A DNA stretch of 64,000 bases from Thermanaeromonas sp. (GTDB lineage: Bacteria > Bacillota > DSM-521 > Neomoorellales > Neomoorellaceae), in NCBI RefSeq assembly GCF_021890735.1, contig NZ_JAKKUR010000003.1, positions 22,349 to 86,348 on the forward strand, written 5' to 3'. Position 1 is the stretch's first letter; every line of letters begins with the position of its first letter. Positions 29,415 to 40,051 of this stretch are shown piece after piece. A model generated the notes under the pieces. The model worked only from the letters and a program-made list of their open reading frames with translations. It did not search any database and was not told where the DNA came from. The position numbers were made by a program, and so were the translations under genes.

Positions 29415-30830
29415 ATGAAACTTTGGGGTGGCCGCTTCCGAAAGGATACTGCTAAAATAGTGGAGGAATTCCATTCCTCCCTTTCTTTTGATCACCGGCT
29501 TTACCGGCAGGACATCCGGGGTTCCATAGCCCATGCACGTATGCTGGCTTCTGTGGGGCTCCTTAGCAGGGAGGAAGCTAATAAGATCGTAGAAGGGCTT
29601 AAGGGAATTCTAGAGGATATCGAAGCCGGCCGGCTTACCTTTGAAGGAGCGGAGGACATTCACACTTATGTTGAGAAGGTATTGACTGAAAGGATAGGTG
29701 AGGCGGGCAAAAAACTGCATACCGCCAGAAGCCGGAACGACCAGGTAGCCTTGGATCTCCGCCTCTATCTTAAGGAAGAGATTCCGCATATTTCCTTCCT
29801 TTTGCACCGGCTGCAAGAAGCACTGGTTAATCTTGCCCAAGAACACCTTGGTACCATAATGCCCGGGTATACCCACCTACAGAGGGCGCAGCCTGTAACT
29901 TTAGCGCACCATCTCCTGGCCTACTTTGAGATGCTGGAAAGGGACCAGGGAAGGCTGACAGACTGTTTGAAACGCCTGGATGTCTCTCCTTTAGGTTCTG
30001 GGGCTCTGGCCGGTACCACCTTACCCATAGACCGGGAGATGGTGGCCCGTGAGCTGGGCTTCAAAGGGATAACGGCCAACTCTTTAGATGCCGTGGGTGA
30101 CCGGGATTTCGCTGTGGAATTTTTGGCTGCGGCCAGCCTCCTCATGATGCACTTGAGCCGGCTGGCCGAGGAGATCATCCTCTGGTGTACGGAAGAATTC
30201 GGGTTTTTAGAGCTCGATGATGCTTATACTACCGGTTCCAGCATGATGCCCCAGAAGAAAAACCCCGATGTCGCAGAACTTGTAAGGGGCAAAACCGGAC
30301 GGGTCTACGGGCATTTGCTGGGGCTTTTAACAGTGCTTAAAGGATTGCCCTTAGCCTATAACAAAGATTTGCAAGAAGATAAGGAAGCTGTGTTCGATAC
30401 AGTGGATACCTTGAAGGGGTGCCTGGCTGCCTTGACTCCTCTTCTTGCCTCGGCCAAATTTAACACTCAGAGGATGCGGGATGCTGCTGAGGGCGGCTTC
30501 AGCAATGCTACAGATGTGGCCGAATACCTGGTACGCAAAGGGGTCCCCTTCCGTGAGGCCCATTCTGTGGTAGGAGCGCTTGTTCTTTGGTGCCTGGAAC
30601 GGGGCTGCCGCCTGGAGGACCTGAGCTTAGAAGAATTCAAGGCCTTTTCTCCCCTTTTTGGCCAAGATATTTACCAGCATCTTTCCGTAGAGGCTTGTCT
30701 TAACAGGCGGGATGTACCGGGTGGCCCGGCACCCCAAGCCGTAACACGGGCGCTTGAACGAGCAAAGAATCTTCTAGCCGAACGGGCCGAATCATTTAAG
30801 CTTCTGAAAGGCTTGGCGGAAGTACAATGA
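29415..30830 (+). CDS. argH: Argininosuccinate lyase
   Basis: TGSSMMPQKKNPDVAEL motif. Confidence 0.97.
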   Translation: MKLWGGRFRKDTAKIVEEFHSSLSFDHRLYRQDIRGSIAHARMLASVGLLSREEANKIVEGLKGILEDIEAGRLTFEGAEDIHTYVEKVLTERIGEAGKKLHTARSRNDQVALDLRLYLKEEIPHISFLLHRLQEALVNLAQEHLGTIMPGYTHLQRAQPVTLAHHLLAYFEMLERDQGRLTDCLKRLDVSPLGSGALAGTTLPIDREMVARELGFKGITANSLDAVGDRDFAVEFLAAASLLMMHLSRLAEEIILWCTEEFGFLELDDAYTTGSSMMPQKKNPDVAELVRGKTGRVYGHLLGLLTVLKGLPLAYNKDLQEDKEAVFDTVDTLKGCLAALTPLLASAKFNTQRMRDAAEGGFSNATDVAEYLVRKGVPFREAHSVVGALVLWCLERGCRLEDLSLEEFKAFSPLFGQDIYQHLSVEACLNRRDVPGGPAPQAVTRALERAKNLLAERAESFKLLKGLAEVQ

Positions 30831-31867
30831 AGGCGGAACAAGGGACAAAAAGGGATGAAAATCTACTAGGGTGGTTTTGTAGTTATACTCCGCTAGAGAT
30901 CGTTCGTGCCTTGGGGTTTAGGCCATACCGGATGCTGCCTCCTTTAGGAAGGGCGCCGCGGGCAGACGGCTTTTTTGCGGGTAACCTCTGCCCGTATGTA
31001 AAGGCATGTCTGGAGAACGCCCTGGAGGGAAGGTTTCCACCCGTTTTAGGGCTGCTCCTGGTCCCTTCCTGCAGTGCTATGACTCATCTTGCTAACCTTT
31101 GGCGGGCGCTAGAGCTTTCCGGACCGGTCTGGGTTATCGATGTACCCCGGAGCTACAATTCTTTAGCGGTGGATTATTTCAGCCGGCGGCTGGAGGAAGT
31201 TGCCCTTCAGATGGCCTCCTTTTACGGCCGGCGCCTCTATAAAGAGGACTTGTGGCAGGCCATTGAAGAAGAAAAGCAGCGCAAAGAGCGCCTTAAGGGC
31301 TTTCTTGAAGAGAGGGCGGCCGGCAACGTTTTCTTACGGGGTGCACGGGTTCTTGAGCTTTTAGAGGAAGGGATAAACGGGGCAAATACTTTTCCCGACC
31401 CTGGGGAAGGTTCTGCTGTGCCTAGGGACAGGCTCCGGTTGCTATTGCTGGGCAGCATCGTGCCTTCGTACCTCCTGGACATGGTAGAGCAGGCGGGCGC
31501 GGTAAGCGTTGTAGAGGATGCCTGTAACGGGTGGCGCTTGCTACCCGGGGAGGCCTGTGGGGCCGACTCGCCTTACACCTACTTGGCCCACCTATATTTG
31601 AGCAAGCCCCCCTGCCCGCGCATGGTGGCTGATAAAGGCCGGAGGAGGAGATACCTGCAAGACCTACTTTCCCGTTACCGGATAGACGGGGCTATATATC
31701 ACGTTATGAAATTTTGCGATGCCGGCCTGATGGACTGGATCTTGGTTAAAGAAGAGCTGGATTTAAGGGGTATTCCGGTGCTCAGGGTGGAAGGGGATTA
31801 TACCGGCGGAGGCCGGGGACAGTGGAGCACCCGCGTAGAGGCTTTCCTGGAGAGATTGAGAAGGTAG
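30827..31867 (+). CDS. 2-hydroxyacyl-CoA dehydratase family subunit (HgdB/FldC-like)
   Basis: NLCPYVKACLE, EDACNGWR, MKFCDAG cysteine motifs; ATGA overlap with argH. Confidence 0.8.
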   Translation: MKAEQGTKRDENLLGWFCSYTPLEIVRALGFRPYRMLPPLGRAPRADGFFAGNLCPYVKACLENALEGRFPPVLGLLLVPSCSAMTHLANLWRALELSGPVWVIDVPRSYNSLAVDYFSRRLEEVALQMASFYGRRLYKEDLWQAIEEEKQRKERLKGFLEERAAGNVFLRGARVLELLEEGINGANTFPDPGEGSAVPRDRLRLLLLGSIVPSYLLDMVEQAGAVSVVEDACNGWRLLPGEACGADSPYTYLAHLYLSKPPCPRMVADKGRRRRYLQDLLSRYRIDGAIYHVMKFCDAGLMDWILVKEELDLRGIPVLRVEGDYTGGGRGQWSTRVEAFLERLRR

Positions 31868-31922
31868 GTGGGTAGATCTGAAAGATTTATATAAAGATAT
31901 TCGCTCAGCCCTGGCTGCGCCC

Positions 31923-33158
31923 TTGCGGCGCAAGGCCTTTTCTCCTTGGGTGATCAATACTGTGAAGCATTTGGTTGCCCTTTCCTCCCGCGCTTTCCCC
32001 TGGCGGGCTACTTACCTTATGGTTCTTAAAGCTTTAGATCAGGTTGCGGAAGCGTACCTCCGTCGGCGGCCCGTAGTATGGCATAACGTCTTTTTTCCTA
32101 CGGAAATACTTTACGGCCTGCGAGTTGTACCTTTTGCACCAGAGGCGGCTTCGGCCCTGGCAGTAGGGTTAGGCCTGGCTTCTGAAGCCCTTAACGCTGC
32201 GAGCGCTCATTGGGTGGCTACGGATATCTGCTCCTTCCACAGGTTGGCTGCTGGCCTTGACCTGGCAGGGTATTTTCCGACCCCTGATGCCGTGGTGTGT
32301 ACTTCCCACCTCTGCGATATAGCCCCCCAGTCCCTGGCCTGGAGTGCGGACCGACACGGCAAGCCTTTTTATCTCCTGGATGTTCCCCAGAGGGCAAAAG
32401 CGGAGGATGCTACCTACGTAGCCCGGCAACTTAAATATATATTTTATTCCCTGGCCCGGGACCTGGGACTTTCCCCTGATATGGAGGCTTTAAAGGCGGC
32501 TATAGGAAGGTCTAATGAGGCAAGAAGGCTGCTTCTTGAAATTAATGCGGACCGACAGAAGCTTCCGGCTGTCATACGCGGGGAAGAAGCCCACGGCTTC
32601 CTATATCTTATGTTAACCGGTTGGGGTGCTGATTTTACTGAAGAGGTATACCGGGAATTATTAGAAGAGCTTAAGACCCGGCGGCGGGAAAAGAAATGGG
32701 CCGCTTCCCGGGAAAAATTCCGCCTCTTGTGGTTGCACTTGCGGCCCTATTATCCCACCGAAATTTTTAAAATCTTGGAGGAGGAAAGCGGGGCTATAGT
32801 CGTTTTCGAAGAGATGCACCATGTCTATTGGGAGGAGCTAGATTTAGACCGTCCCTTTTATAGTCTGGCCCTCAAGGTGCTGGGGCACCAGGGCTTAAGT
32901 TTTATGGAAAGGCGCATCCAGACGATTTTAGACATGGTGCGAGAGTTTAATGCCCAGGGGGTAATCCACTTCGCCCACTGGGGGTGCCGGCAGAGCACGG
33001 CGGGTATACGCTTGCTGCAGGAGGCCCTCCGGCGGGAAAATACGGCTTTTCTTAATCTTGATGGGGACTGTATAGACCGGGAAAAGTACGCTGGGGGTGG
33101 CGTTCGTACACGGCTAGAGGCCTTCTTGGAGCTTCTGGCCGCGAGTAGATTACACTAG
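31923..33158 (+). CDS. 2-hydroxyacyl-CoA dehydratase family subunit (second component); frame is open upstream to about 31870
   Basis: VATDICSFHR, CTSHLCDI, FAHWGCRQS motifs; start uncertain (TTG at 31923). Confidence 0.8.
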   Translation: MRRKAFSPWVINTVKHLVALSSRAFPWRATYLMVLKALDQVAEAYLRRRPVVWHNVFFPTEILYGLRVVPFAPEAASALAVGLGLASEALNAASAHWVATDICSFHRLAAGLDLAGYFPTPDAVVCTSHLCDIAPQSLAWSADRHGKPFYLLDVPQRAKAEDATYVARQLKYIFYSLARDLGLSPDMEALKAAIGRSNEARRLLLEINADRQKLPAVIRGEEAHGFLYLMLTGWGADFTEEVYRELLEELKTRRREKKWAASREKFRLLWLHLRPYYPTEIFKILEEESGAIVVFEEMHHVYWEELDLDRPFYSLALKVLGHQGLSFMERRIQTILDMVREFNAQGVIHFAHWGCRQSTAGIRLLQEALRRENTAFLNLDGDCIDREKYAGGGVRTRLEAFLELLAASRLH

Positions 33159-33177
33159 AAGAAAAAGGTGGGAGATT

Positions 33178-33951
33178 ATGTTAATTACGGCAGGATTGGA
33201 TATAGGTTCCTTATCCACTAAGGCAGCCATTGTTGCAGAGGGGCAATTGTTATCCTTTTGCATTTTACCTACGGGCCGGGGCGGTTCAGAAGTGGCGGAA
33301 AGGGCTTTAGAAGAAGCCCTAAACCGGGCAAATGTTAAGCGGAAGGAGCTAAAGGGCATTGTAGCTACAGGATACGGGCGTATAAGCATACCCTTCGCGG
33401 ACCGGCGGGTTACGGAGATAACCTGTCATGCCCGCGGGGCGTGGCACCTGTTCCCTGAAGTGGCTACGGTTATAGATATAGGAGGTCAGGACAGCAAGGT
33501 GATCCGGGTGGGACCCGGGGGGAAGGTATTGGATTTTGAAATGAATGAGAAGTGCGCAGCAGGAACGGGGCGCTTCTTGGAAGTTATGGCCCGGGCCCTG
33601 GAGGTAGAGCTGGGAGAAATGGGGAAAATGGCAGTAAAGGCCCGCCGAGCAGCTCCCATAAGCAGTACATGCACGGTCTTTGCAGAATCAGAGGTGGTGT
33701 CCCTTCTAGCCGAGGGCAGGCCTTTGGAAGAGATACTTAAGGGTTTACATTATGCCGTAGCCGAGAGGGTGGTGGCTATGGCCCAGCGGTTGGGTTGGGA
33801 GAGACCCGTAGTCATGAGCGGGGGAGTGGCCAAAAATATTGGGGTGGTAAAGAGCCTGGAAGAAAGGTTGGGCACTAGTTTGTATATCCCTGCGGAACCC
33901 CAGATATTGGGCGCGTTGGGTGCGGCTTTACTGGCAGCCGAAGAAAATTAG
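33178..33951 (+). CDS. BadF/BadG/BcrA/BcrD-type ATPase, dehydratase activator (HgdC-like)
   Basis: GLDIGSLSTKAAIV, TVIDIGGQDSKVI, NEKCAAGTGRFLE motifs. Confidence 0.9.
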   Translation: MLITAGLDIGSLSTKAAIVAEGQLLSFCILPTGRGGSEVAERALEEALNRANVKRKELKGIVATGYGRISIPFADRRVTEITCHARGAWHLFPEVATVIDIGGQDSKVIRVGPGGKVLDFEMNEKCAAGTGRFLEVMARALEVELGEMGKMAVKARRAAPISSTCTVFAESEVVSLLAEGRPLEEILKGLHYAVAERVVAMAQRLGWERPVVMSGGVAKNIGVVKSLEERLGTSLYIPAEPQILGALGAALLAAEEN

Positions 33952-34044
33952 AAGGTAGCTAAACTTAAAAGCCTTTAGCAGGATTTCCTTAAGATTTGTG
34001 GAATATGTTTGCGTATTACTTTTAGGATGGGAGGACGGCAGTAA

Positions 34045-35031
34045 ATGAAAATCCTTATTTTAGTCCTTTATTTTACCGTGATGCTAGCCATAGGTTTGGC
34101 GAGCCATCGGCGTTCACGGGACATCAATGGCTTTTTCTTGGGTCACCGTAGCATAGGACCCTGGATCTCCGCCTTTGCCTATAGCACTACTTGACCTAAC
34201 TGGCTGGGGCTACTTTCGTTGGTTGTTTTAACAAGCTTGGGGCCTTGGGGGCTCCCTCAGATGGTCCAGAAATTTTATGCTATAAAGGATGAAAAAGCCA
34301 TCCGTCCTGCTACTGTAGTATCTACCTTTTTTGCCCTAGTGATTGCTACAGGAGCCTACTTTACAGGTTCCTTTGGTCGTCTATTTTTCAACAATCAGAT
34401 GCCCCTGCTAAATGGGAGGCCTAATCCTGATCTTATCATGCCTATGATTATTGAACGTTTTTTACCCCCTGGTATCGGAGTAGTAATACTGGTGTTAGTA
34501 CTAGCAGCTTCTATGTCTACTTTATCTTCTCTCGTTTTGGTAAGCAGTTCCGCAGTGGCCATAGACCTTCTTCAGGGAGCCTGGCCTAAGATCTCTAAGC
34601 GGATTGTGCTTTTGTGCTTGCGCCTTCTTTGCGTTATATTTATAGGTCTATCAGTATATATAGCTTTAAAACCCACGATTATCTTGGTTCTTATGTCCCT
34701 TTCTTGGGGTACGGTGGCCGGTGGATTCCTGGCTCCTTATATTTATGGGCTATATTGGCGTAGGACCACCAAAGCCGGGGCTTGGGCCGGGTTCCTTACC
34801 GGGGTAACCCTTTCTTTAAGTTTATCTTTCTACTACCGGTTGGATAGCAACGTAGTTCCAGCAATTGGGTGCTTGGCTATGCTTATTCCCCTGGCTGTGG
34901 TACCTGTGGTAAGCTTGTTCACCCCTGCTTTCTCTACTCAACACCTAAAACGTGTGTTCGGGGAGGAACGTTTTGAATTGTCAAGGGATTTACAGTATTG
35001 GCCGCGAGAAAGAGAACGAGTCATAGGATAA
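34045..35031 (+). pseudogene. Sodium:solute symporter (SSS) remnant with internal deletion and in-frame TGA
   Basis: N-terminal MKILILVLYFTVMLAIGLASHRRSRDINGFFLGHRSIGPWISAFAYSTT then TGA, then in frame the SSS C-terminal half (TSLGPWGLPQMVQKFYAIKDEKAIRPATVVST...). Confidence 0.85.
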
Positions 35032-35056
35032 AAGCATACTGGAGGTTGTAATCTAG

Positions 35057-36376
35057 ATGGAAAAACAAGGAGAACATGTTATTTGGGACCCAGCTAACGA
35101 GTGTCGGCCGCGGAAAGAAATAGAGGCTTTACAATTAGAAAGGTTAAGGAATATTGTTGAGTATGTGTATGAGCGGGTTCCTTTTTATCGCCAGGCCCTC
35201 GATGAGCGTGGGATACGTCCCGGGGATATTAAAAGTCTTGAAGATGTCCGGCTTCTGCCTTTCACTACCAAGGAGGATTTTCGTAAAAACTACCCTTTCG
35301 GACTTTTTGCCGTGCCTTTGAAAGAAGTAGTTCGCCTCCACGCTTCTTCGGGTACCACAGGAAAACCTGTGGTGGTGGGCTATACTCGCCGGGATATGGA
35401 GATATGGACAGAAGTAGTAGCCCGTTTGGTAACGGCGGCCGGGGTTACTGCCGGGGATGTGGCCCAGGTGGTCTTTAGCTATGGCCTTTTTACAGGAGGA
35501 TTTGGCCTGCATTATGGCCTTGAGCGGGTAGGTGCTACGGTGGTCCCGGCGGCCGCCGGAAATTCTAAACGGCATATTATGCTTATGCAAGATTTCGGGA
35601 CCACAGTATTAGTAGGCACACCTTCATATGCCTTACATTTAGCCGAAGTGGCAGAGGAGATGGGGGTGGACCCCAGGAGCCTCCCTGTTAGGCTTGGGCT
35701 TTTCGGAGGAGAAGCTTCCAGCCGGGAGATGTTAAAGGAGATTGAGCGGCGTTGGGGTATGGTGGCTACGGACAATTACGGGCTCTCAGAGGTGATGGGT
35801 CCCGGGGTCTCCGGTGAGTGCCCGTATCAGAATGGCCAGCATATAGCTGAAGATCATTTTCTCGTGGAGATTATAGATCCCGTCACAGGAGAGCCCTGCC
35901 CTCCAGGCGTGTACGGAGAAGTGGTTATAACTACCTTAACTAAAGAGGCCGTACCAGTTCTCAGGTACCGTACGAGGGATATTTCCGCCCTTATCTATGA
36001 GCCCTGCCCCTGCGGCCGCACTACCGCTCGGCTGGCTAAGATAACGGGACGTACAGACGATATGCTTATAATCCGCGGGGTAAATGTTTTTCCTTCCCAG
36101 GTAGAAAGCGTGCTTATGGAGATAGAGGAAGTATCCCCCCACTACCAGCTCGTTGTCTCACGACGGGGATACCTGGATGAACTGGAGGTACGGGTAGAAG
36201 TAAACGAGCGGTTTTTTACCGGTCGGTTTAGTGATTTAGAGGAGCTTGAAGAAAAGATAGCTGACCGCCTTAAAACGGTGCTACAGCTTAAAGCCCGTGT
36301 GCGCCTGGTAGAACCGCGTTCCATCGCCCGTAGTGAAGGTAAGGCCCAGCGGATAATCGACCTAAGACCCAAGTAG
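35057..36376 (+). CDS. paaK: Phenylacetate-CoA ligase
   Basis: [34 protein letters not shown] motifs. Confidence 0.92.
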   Translation: MEKQGEHVIWDPANECRPRKEIEALQLERLRNIVEYVYERVPFYRQALDERGIRPGDIKSLEDVRLLPFTTKEDFRKNYPFGLFAVPLKEVVRLHASSGTTGKPVVVGYTRRDMEIWTEVVARLVTAAGVTAGDVAQVVFSYGLFTGGFGLHYGLERVGATVVPAAAGNSKRHIMLMQDFGTTVLVGTPSYALHLAEVAEEMGVDPRSLPVRLGLFGGEASSREMLKEIERRWGMVATDNYGLSEVMGPGVSGECPYQNGQHIAEDHFLVEIIDPVTGEPCPPGVYGEVVITTLTKEAVPVLRYRTRDISALIYEPCPCGRTTARLAKITGRTDDMLIIRGVNVFPSQVESVLMEIEEVSPHYQLVVSRRGYLDELEVRVEVNERFFTGRFSDLEELEEKIADRLKTVLQLKARVRLVEPRSIARSEGKAQRIIDLRPK

Positions 36377-36489
36377 GCATAAGGCTTATTCTTGCCCTGC
36401 AGACGGCTCGGGAGGAATTGGCCTTTATCATGAAGAATTAACTGTCCTGTTAATACAGGAACCTCTATAAGGAGTGAAGCTTTAGTACT

Positions 36490-38268
36490 ATGCGCGAAGT
36501 TATGTTAGGTAATCATGCGGTAGCCCGGGGAGCCTGGGAGGCCGGGGTGCGGGTAGCGGCTGCCTATCCAGGCACCCCGAGCACAGAAATTATCGAAGCT
36601 TTAGCTCAGTATCCGGATGTATATGCCGAGTGGTCGGTTAATGAAAAGGTGGCCTTGGAAGTGGCGGCCGGTGCGGCCATAGCCGGAGCGAGGGCCCTGG
36701 CGGCCATGAAGCATGTAGGTGTAAACGTTGCCTCGGACGCCCTCATGACCCTGGCTTATACGGGAATAAATGCCGGGCTGGTGTTAGTTTCTGCTGATGA
36801 TCCCAACCTGTACAGTTCTCAAAACGAACAGGACAACCGGCTATACGCCCGGTTTGCTCAGATACCTTGCCTGGAGCCGGCCGACAGCCAAGAAGCCAAA
36901 GAAATGACCAAAGTGGCTTTTGCTTTAAGTGAAGCCTTTGACACTCCTGTGATGCTCCGTTTAACCACGCGTATAGCCCATTCCCAAAGCTTAGTTGAAC
37001 TAGGGGAACGAGAAGAGGTTCCCCTGAAACCTTATACTAAGGCGCCCTCGAAATATGTGATGTTACCCGCCTTTGGCCGGGAACGACATAAGGTTGTGGA
37101 AGAGAGAAGGGCTAAACTTTCAGCGTACGCGGAGATCACCCCTTTAAATAGGGTGGAATGGGGGGATAGACGGGTAGGGGTTATTACGTCGGGAATTTCT
37201 TACCAATACGTAAAGGAGGCCCTTCCCGGTGTTTCTGTACTCAAATTGGGCTTAACCTATCCCTTGCCTAAGAACCTTATCCGGCAGTTTATAGCTGCGG
37301 TTGATGTCTGCTTTGTCGTGGAAGAGCTGGAACCCTTCTTGGAGGAGCAGATTTCTTCCTGGGGATTGCCGGTGCGGGGGAAGGAGTTTTTGCCCCGCAT
37401 CGGAGAGTTCGACCCCCGTGTGGTGGTCAAAGGTATAGGGCCTAAAGTGGCCGAGGTGAACCCCGCCCTATTAAACGAGAGTTTATTGCACGACAACTCT
37501 CCCTCCTTAAATATAACCCTGCCTGCACGTCCGCCGGTTATGTGCCCCGGGTGCCCTCACCGGGGAGTGTTTTATATCTTGCGCAAGTTAAAGCTTACTG
37601 TAGCGGGGGATATTGGATGCTATACTTTGGGAGCTTCCCCGCCCCTGAACGCCATGGATACGTGTATCTGCATGGGTGCTAGCATGGGTGTAGCTTTGGG
37701 AATGGAAAAAGCTAGGGGACAGGAATTTAGTCGCGGGTTGGTGGCCGTGATAGGGGATTCCACCTTTTTACATGCTGGGATGACGGGACTTCTGGATATA
37801 GTTTACAATCAGGGGACAACCACGGTTATCATTTTGGACAACGGTACTACGGCCATGACCGGGCACCAGGATCACCCCGGTACAGGATACACTGCTTCCC
37901 GCGCGCTGACGACCAAGATTGATCTGGAACAGGTGGTAAGGGGTCTCGGTATAAGGCGGGTACAGGTTGTCGATCCTTATGATCTCACCCGTGCCCAAGA
38001 AGTTATAAGTGCCGAAGTGGCTACGCCGGAACCTTCGGTTATTATCGCGCGGCGCCTTTGCGCCCTGCTGGCTAAGGGAACAGGTAAATATAGGGTGGTA
38101 GGTATGTATTGTCGTTCTTGCCAGTGTTGCTTAGACCTAGGCTGCCCTGCCCTTACCTTTAACGGCGAAGAGGCGGTAATTGACGAAATACAGTGTACGG
38201 GTTGCGGATTGTGCGCCCAGATTTGCCCGGCAGGAGCCATTGAAAAGGTGGTTGGGGAAAATGCATGA
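36490..38268 (+). CDS. iorA: Indolepyruvate ferredoxin oxidoreductase alpha subunit
   Basis: YPGTPSTEIIE, CPGCPHRGVFYIL, C-terminal 4Fe-4S motifs. Confidence 0.94.
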   Translation: MREVMLGNHAVARGAWEAGVRVAAAYPGTPSTEIIEALAQYPDVYAEWSVNEKVALEVAAGAAIAGARALAAMKHVGVNVASDALMTLAYTGINAGLVLVSADDPNLYSSQNEQDNRLYARFAQIPCLEPADSQEAKEMTKVAFALSEAFDTPVMLRLTTRIAHSQSLVELGEREEVPLKPYTKAPSKYVMLPAFGRERHKVVEERRAKLSAYAEITPLNRVEWGDRRVGVITSGISYQYVKEALPGVSVLKLGLTYPLPKNLIRQFIAAVDVCFVVEELEPFLEEQISSWGLPVRGKEFLPRIGEFDPRVVVKGIGPKVAEVNPALLNESLLHDNSPSLNITLPARPPVMCPGCPHRGVFYILRKLKLTVAGDIGCYTLGASPPLNAMDTCICMGASMGVALGMEKARGQEFSRGLVAVIGDSTFLHAGMTGLLDIVYNQGTTTVIILDNGTTAMTGHQDHPGTGYTASRALTTKIDLEQVVRGLGIRRVQVVDPYDLTRAQEVISAEVATPEPSVIIARRLCALLAKGTGKYRVVGMYCRSCQCCLDLGCPALTFNGEEAVIDEIQCTGCGLCAQICPAGAIEKVVGENA

Positions 38269-38845
38269 CCAGGTCATAAGTATCCTTTTAACTGGTGTAG
38301 GTGGACAAGGGACGGTTTTAGCAGGGCGTATACTCTCCCGGGCAGCAGCAAGTCTGGGTTGGGATGTTAAAGTAGCCGACTTGCATGGGATGGCCCAACG
38401 GGGGGGTAGCGTAATAACCCATGTCCGCTTTGGCACTAAAGTTTATTCCCCGGTGATTACACAAGGTACGGCCGATTATTTAGTGGCCTTCGAGAAATTG
38501 GAAGCCTGTCGCTGCTTGCCCTTCCTTAAAGGTGAAGGGGTGCTGATCGTTAACGACCAGGAGATACCGCCGCTTCCGGTTTTGACGGGTGCTTCAAGCT
38601 ATCCCGAAGGGCTTCTGGAAATGTTGAGAGCCCGCGTAAAAAAAGTGGCCATCGTAGATGCCTTAAAGAAAGCAAAGGAGGCAGGGAGCGCCAAAGCGGT
38701 AAATATGGTCCTTTTAGGTGTTCTGGCCCGGCATTTATCCATACCCCGTGAGTGCTGGGAGGAAGCTATTAGTACTTCTGTGAAATCTGAGTTCCGGGAG
38801 ATTAACCTTAAAGCCTTTACATTGGGGTGGGAATCCATAACTTAA
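38261..38845 (+). CDS. iorB: Indolepyruvate ferredoxin oxidoreductase beta subunit
   Basis: LLTGVGGQGTVLAGRIL motif; start MHDQ at 38261 overlapping the iorA stop (shorter than the track ORF). Confidence 0.92.
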   Translation: MHDQVISILLTGVGGQGTVLAGRILSRAAASLGWDVKVADLHGMAQRGGSVITHVRFGTKVYSPVITQGTADYLVAFEKLEACRCLPFLKGEGVLIVNDQEIPPLPVLTGASSYPEGLLEMLRARVKKVAIVDALKKAKEAGSAKAVNMVLLGVLARHLSIPRECWEEAISTSVKSEFREINLKAFTLGWESIT

Positions 38846-38993
38846 ACCCTTCTTTTAGCTTCTTTTTCAGTCCGCTTACACTATGACAATATCACAGTCC
38901 GGTAACAAAAGCCCAAAAGGGTTTAGTCGGTCGCTTCCAAGCTCAAGCAGGCCTGCTCTGTAAAAAGTGGGGATAACTCAGTCCAAAAGGGTG

Positions 38994-39044
38994 TTGACAG
39001 CTTGGGTATAGCATGCTACACTTAGCTATAGGAAAACGTTTTCC
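38994..39044 (+). promoter_or_regulatory. Sigma-A-like promoter (TTGACA-17-TACACT) with downstream LacI-type operator GGAAAACGTTTTCC
   Basis: TTGACA 38994-38999, TACACT 39017-39022, perfect 14-bp palindrome 39031-39044 just before the lacI-family start. Confidence 0.75.
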
Positions 39045-39061
39045 GTCAGAGGAGCGGAGTA

Positions 39062-40051
39062 ATGGTAACCATAAAAGATGTTGCTCGACGGGCTGGAGTC
39101 TCCGTAACTACCGTATCACGCGTACTGAATAACAGTCCCCACCCTATAAGCCCGGAGACAAGAAGAAAGGTTCTTGAAGCAGTAGCGGAGCTTGGTTTTT
39201 GCCCCAACGCTGCGGCCCGCAGCCTTCAGCTTAACGAGACGCGAATGATAGGACTCATGCTACCCGATGTAGCTAACCCGTACTATTCAGGTATTGTACG
39301 GGGGATCGAAGATGTGGCCCACCAGGAAGGTTATACCGTCATCCTCTGCAATACCGACCGCTCCCGCGAAAGAACCCTCAAGTATCTTCGTGTATTGCGG
39401 GAAAAGAGGGTAGATGGGGTAATCTTTATGGGCGGGGGTGTGGTGGAAGACGCTAGGGAGGACCACTTTTTTCAGAAAGAGGATATCCCTACCGTAGTGA
39501 TAGGACGCCATTTCGGATTCTTCCCTTCTGTGCAAATCGATAATGCTGATGCGGCAAGACGAGCAGTTATACATTTGCTTGAACGAGGACACAGGGATAT
39601 TGCTTGCATCGCCGGTCCCTCTTCGTCTACCACTTCGCGGGACCGCCTGGCTGGATACAGGCAGGCCTTAGAGGAAAAGGGGCTGAAATACGAACCTTCC
39701 CGCATAGTCCATGCTGACTTTACTCCCCACGGAGGATACGAGGCCGTGCGGAAGTTATTAGAACACAAGCCGTGGCCTACGGCTCTTCTGGCGCATAATG
39801 ATCTCATGGCTGTAGGTGCAATAAAGGCTCTGGCGGATGAAGGCTTATCAGTACCGCGGGATATGGCCGTAGTGGGTTTTGACGATATTCCCTTGGCTTC
39901 TTACGTTTTGCCTCGGTTGACTACGGTTAGGGTTCCCGTATACGAGCTTGGTGCTACAGCTATGCGCCTTTTGAGGGATTTGCTGGGGGGTAGAACGGTC
40001 CCGCAAGTGACTTTGTTACCAGTGGAGCTGATTATCCGCGAGTCAGCCTGA
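39062..40051 (+). CDS. LacI family transcriptional regulator
   Basis: TIKDVARRAGVSVTTVSRVLN HTH and periplasmic-binding-like C-domain. Confidence 0.96.
   Translation: MVTIKDVARRAGVSVTTVSRVLNNSPHPISPETRRKVLEAVAELGFCPNAAARSLQLNETRMIGLMLPDVANPYYSGIVRGIEDVAHQEGYTVILCNTDRSRERTLKYLRVLREKRVDGVIFMGGGVVEDAREDHFFQKEDIPTVVIGRHFGFFPSVQIDNADAARRAVIHLLERGHRDIACIAGPSSSTTSRDRLAGYRQALEEKGLKYEPSRIVHADFTPHGGYEAVRKLLEHKPWPTALLAHNDLMAVGAIKALADEGLSVPRDMAVVGFDDIPLASYVLPRLTTVRVPVYELGATAMRLLRDLLGGRTVPQVTLLPVELIIRESA

Noticed and set aside
34180-34200. In-frame TGA in the SSS gene as selenocysteine
   Set aside because: The coding region also lacks about 200 family residues at this point, so decay is the simpler explanation.
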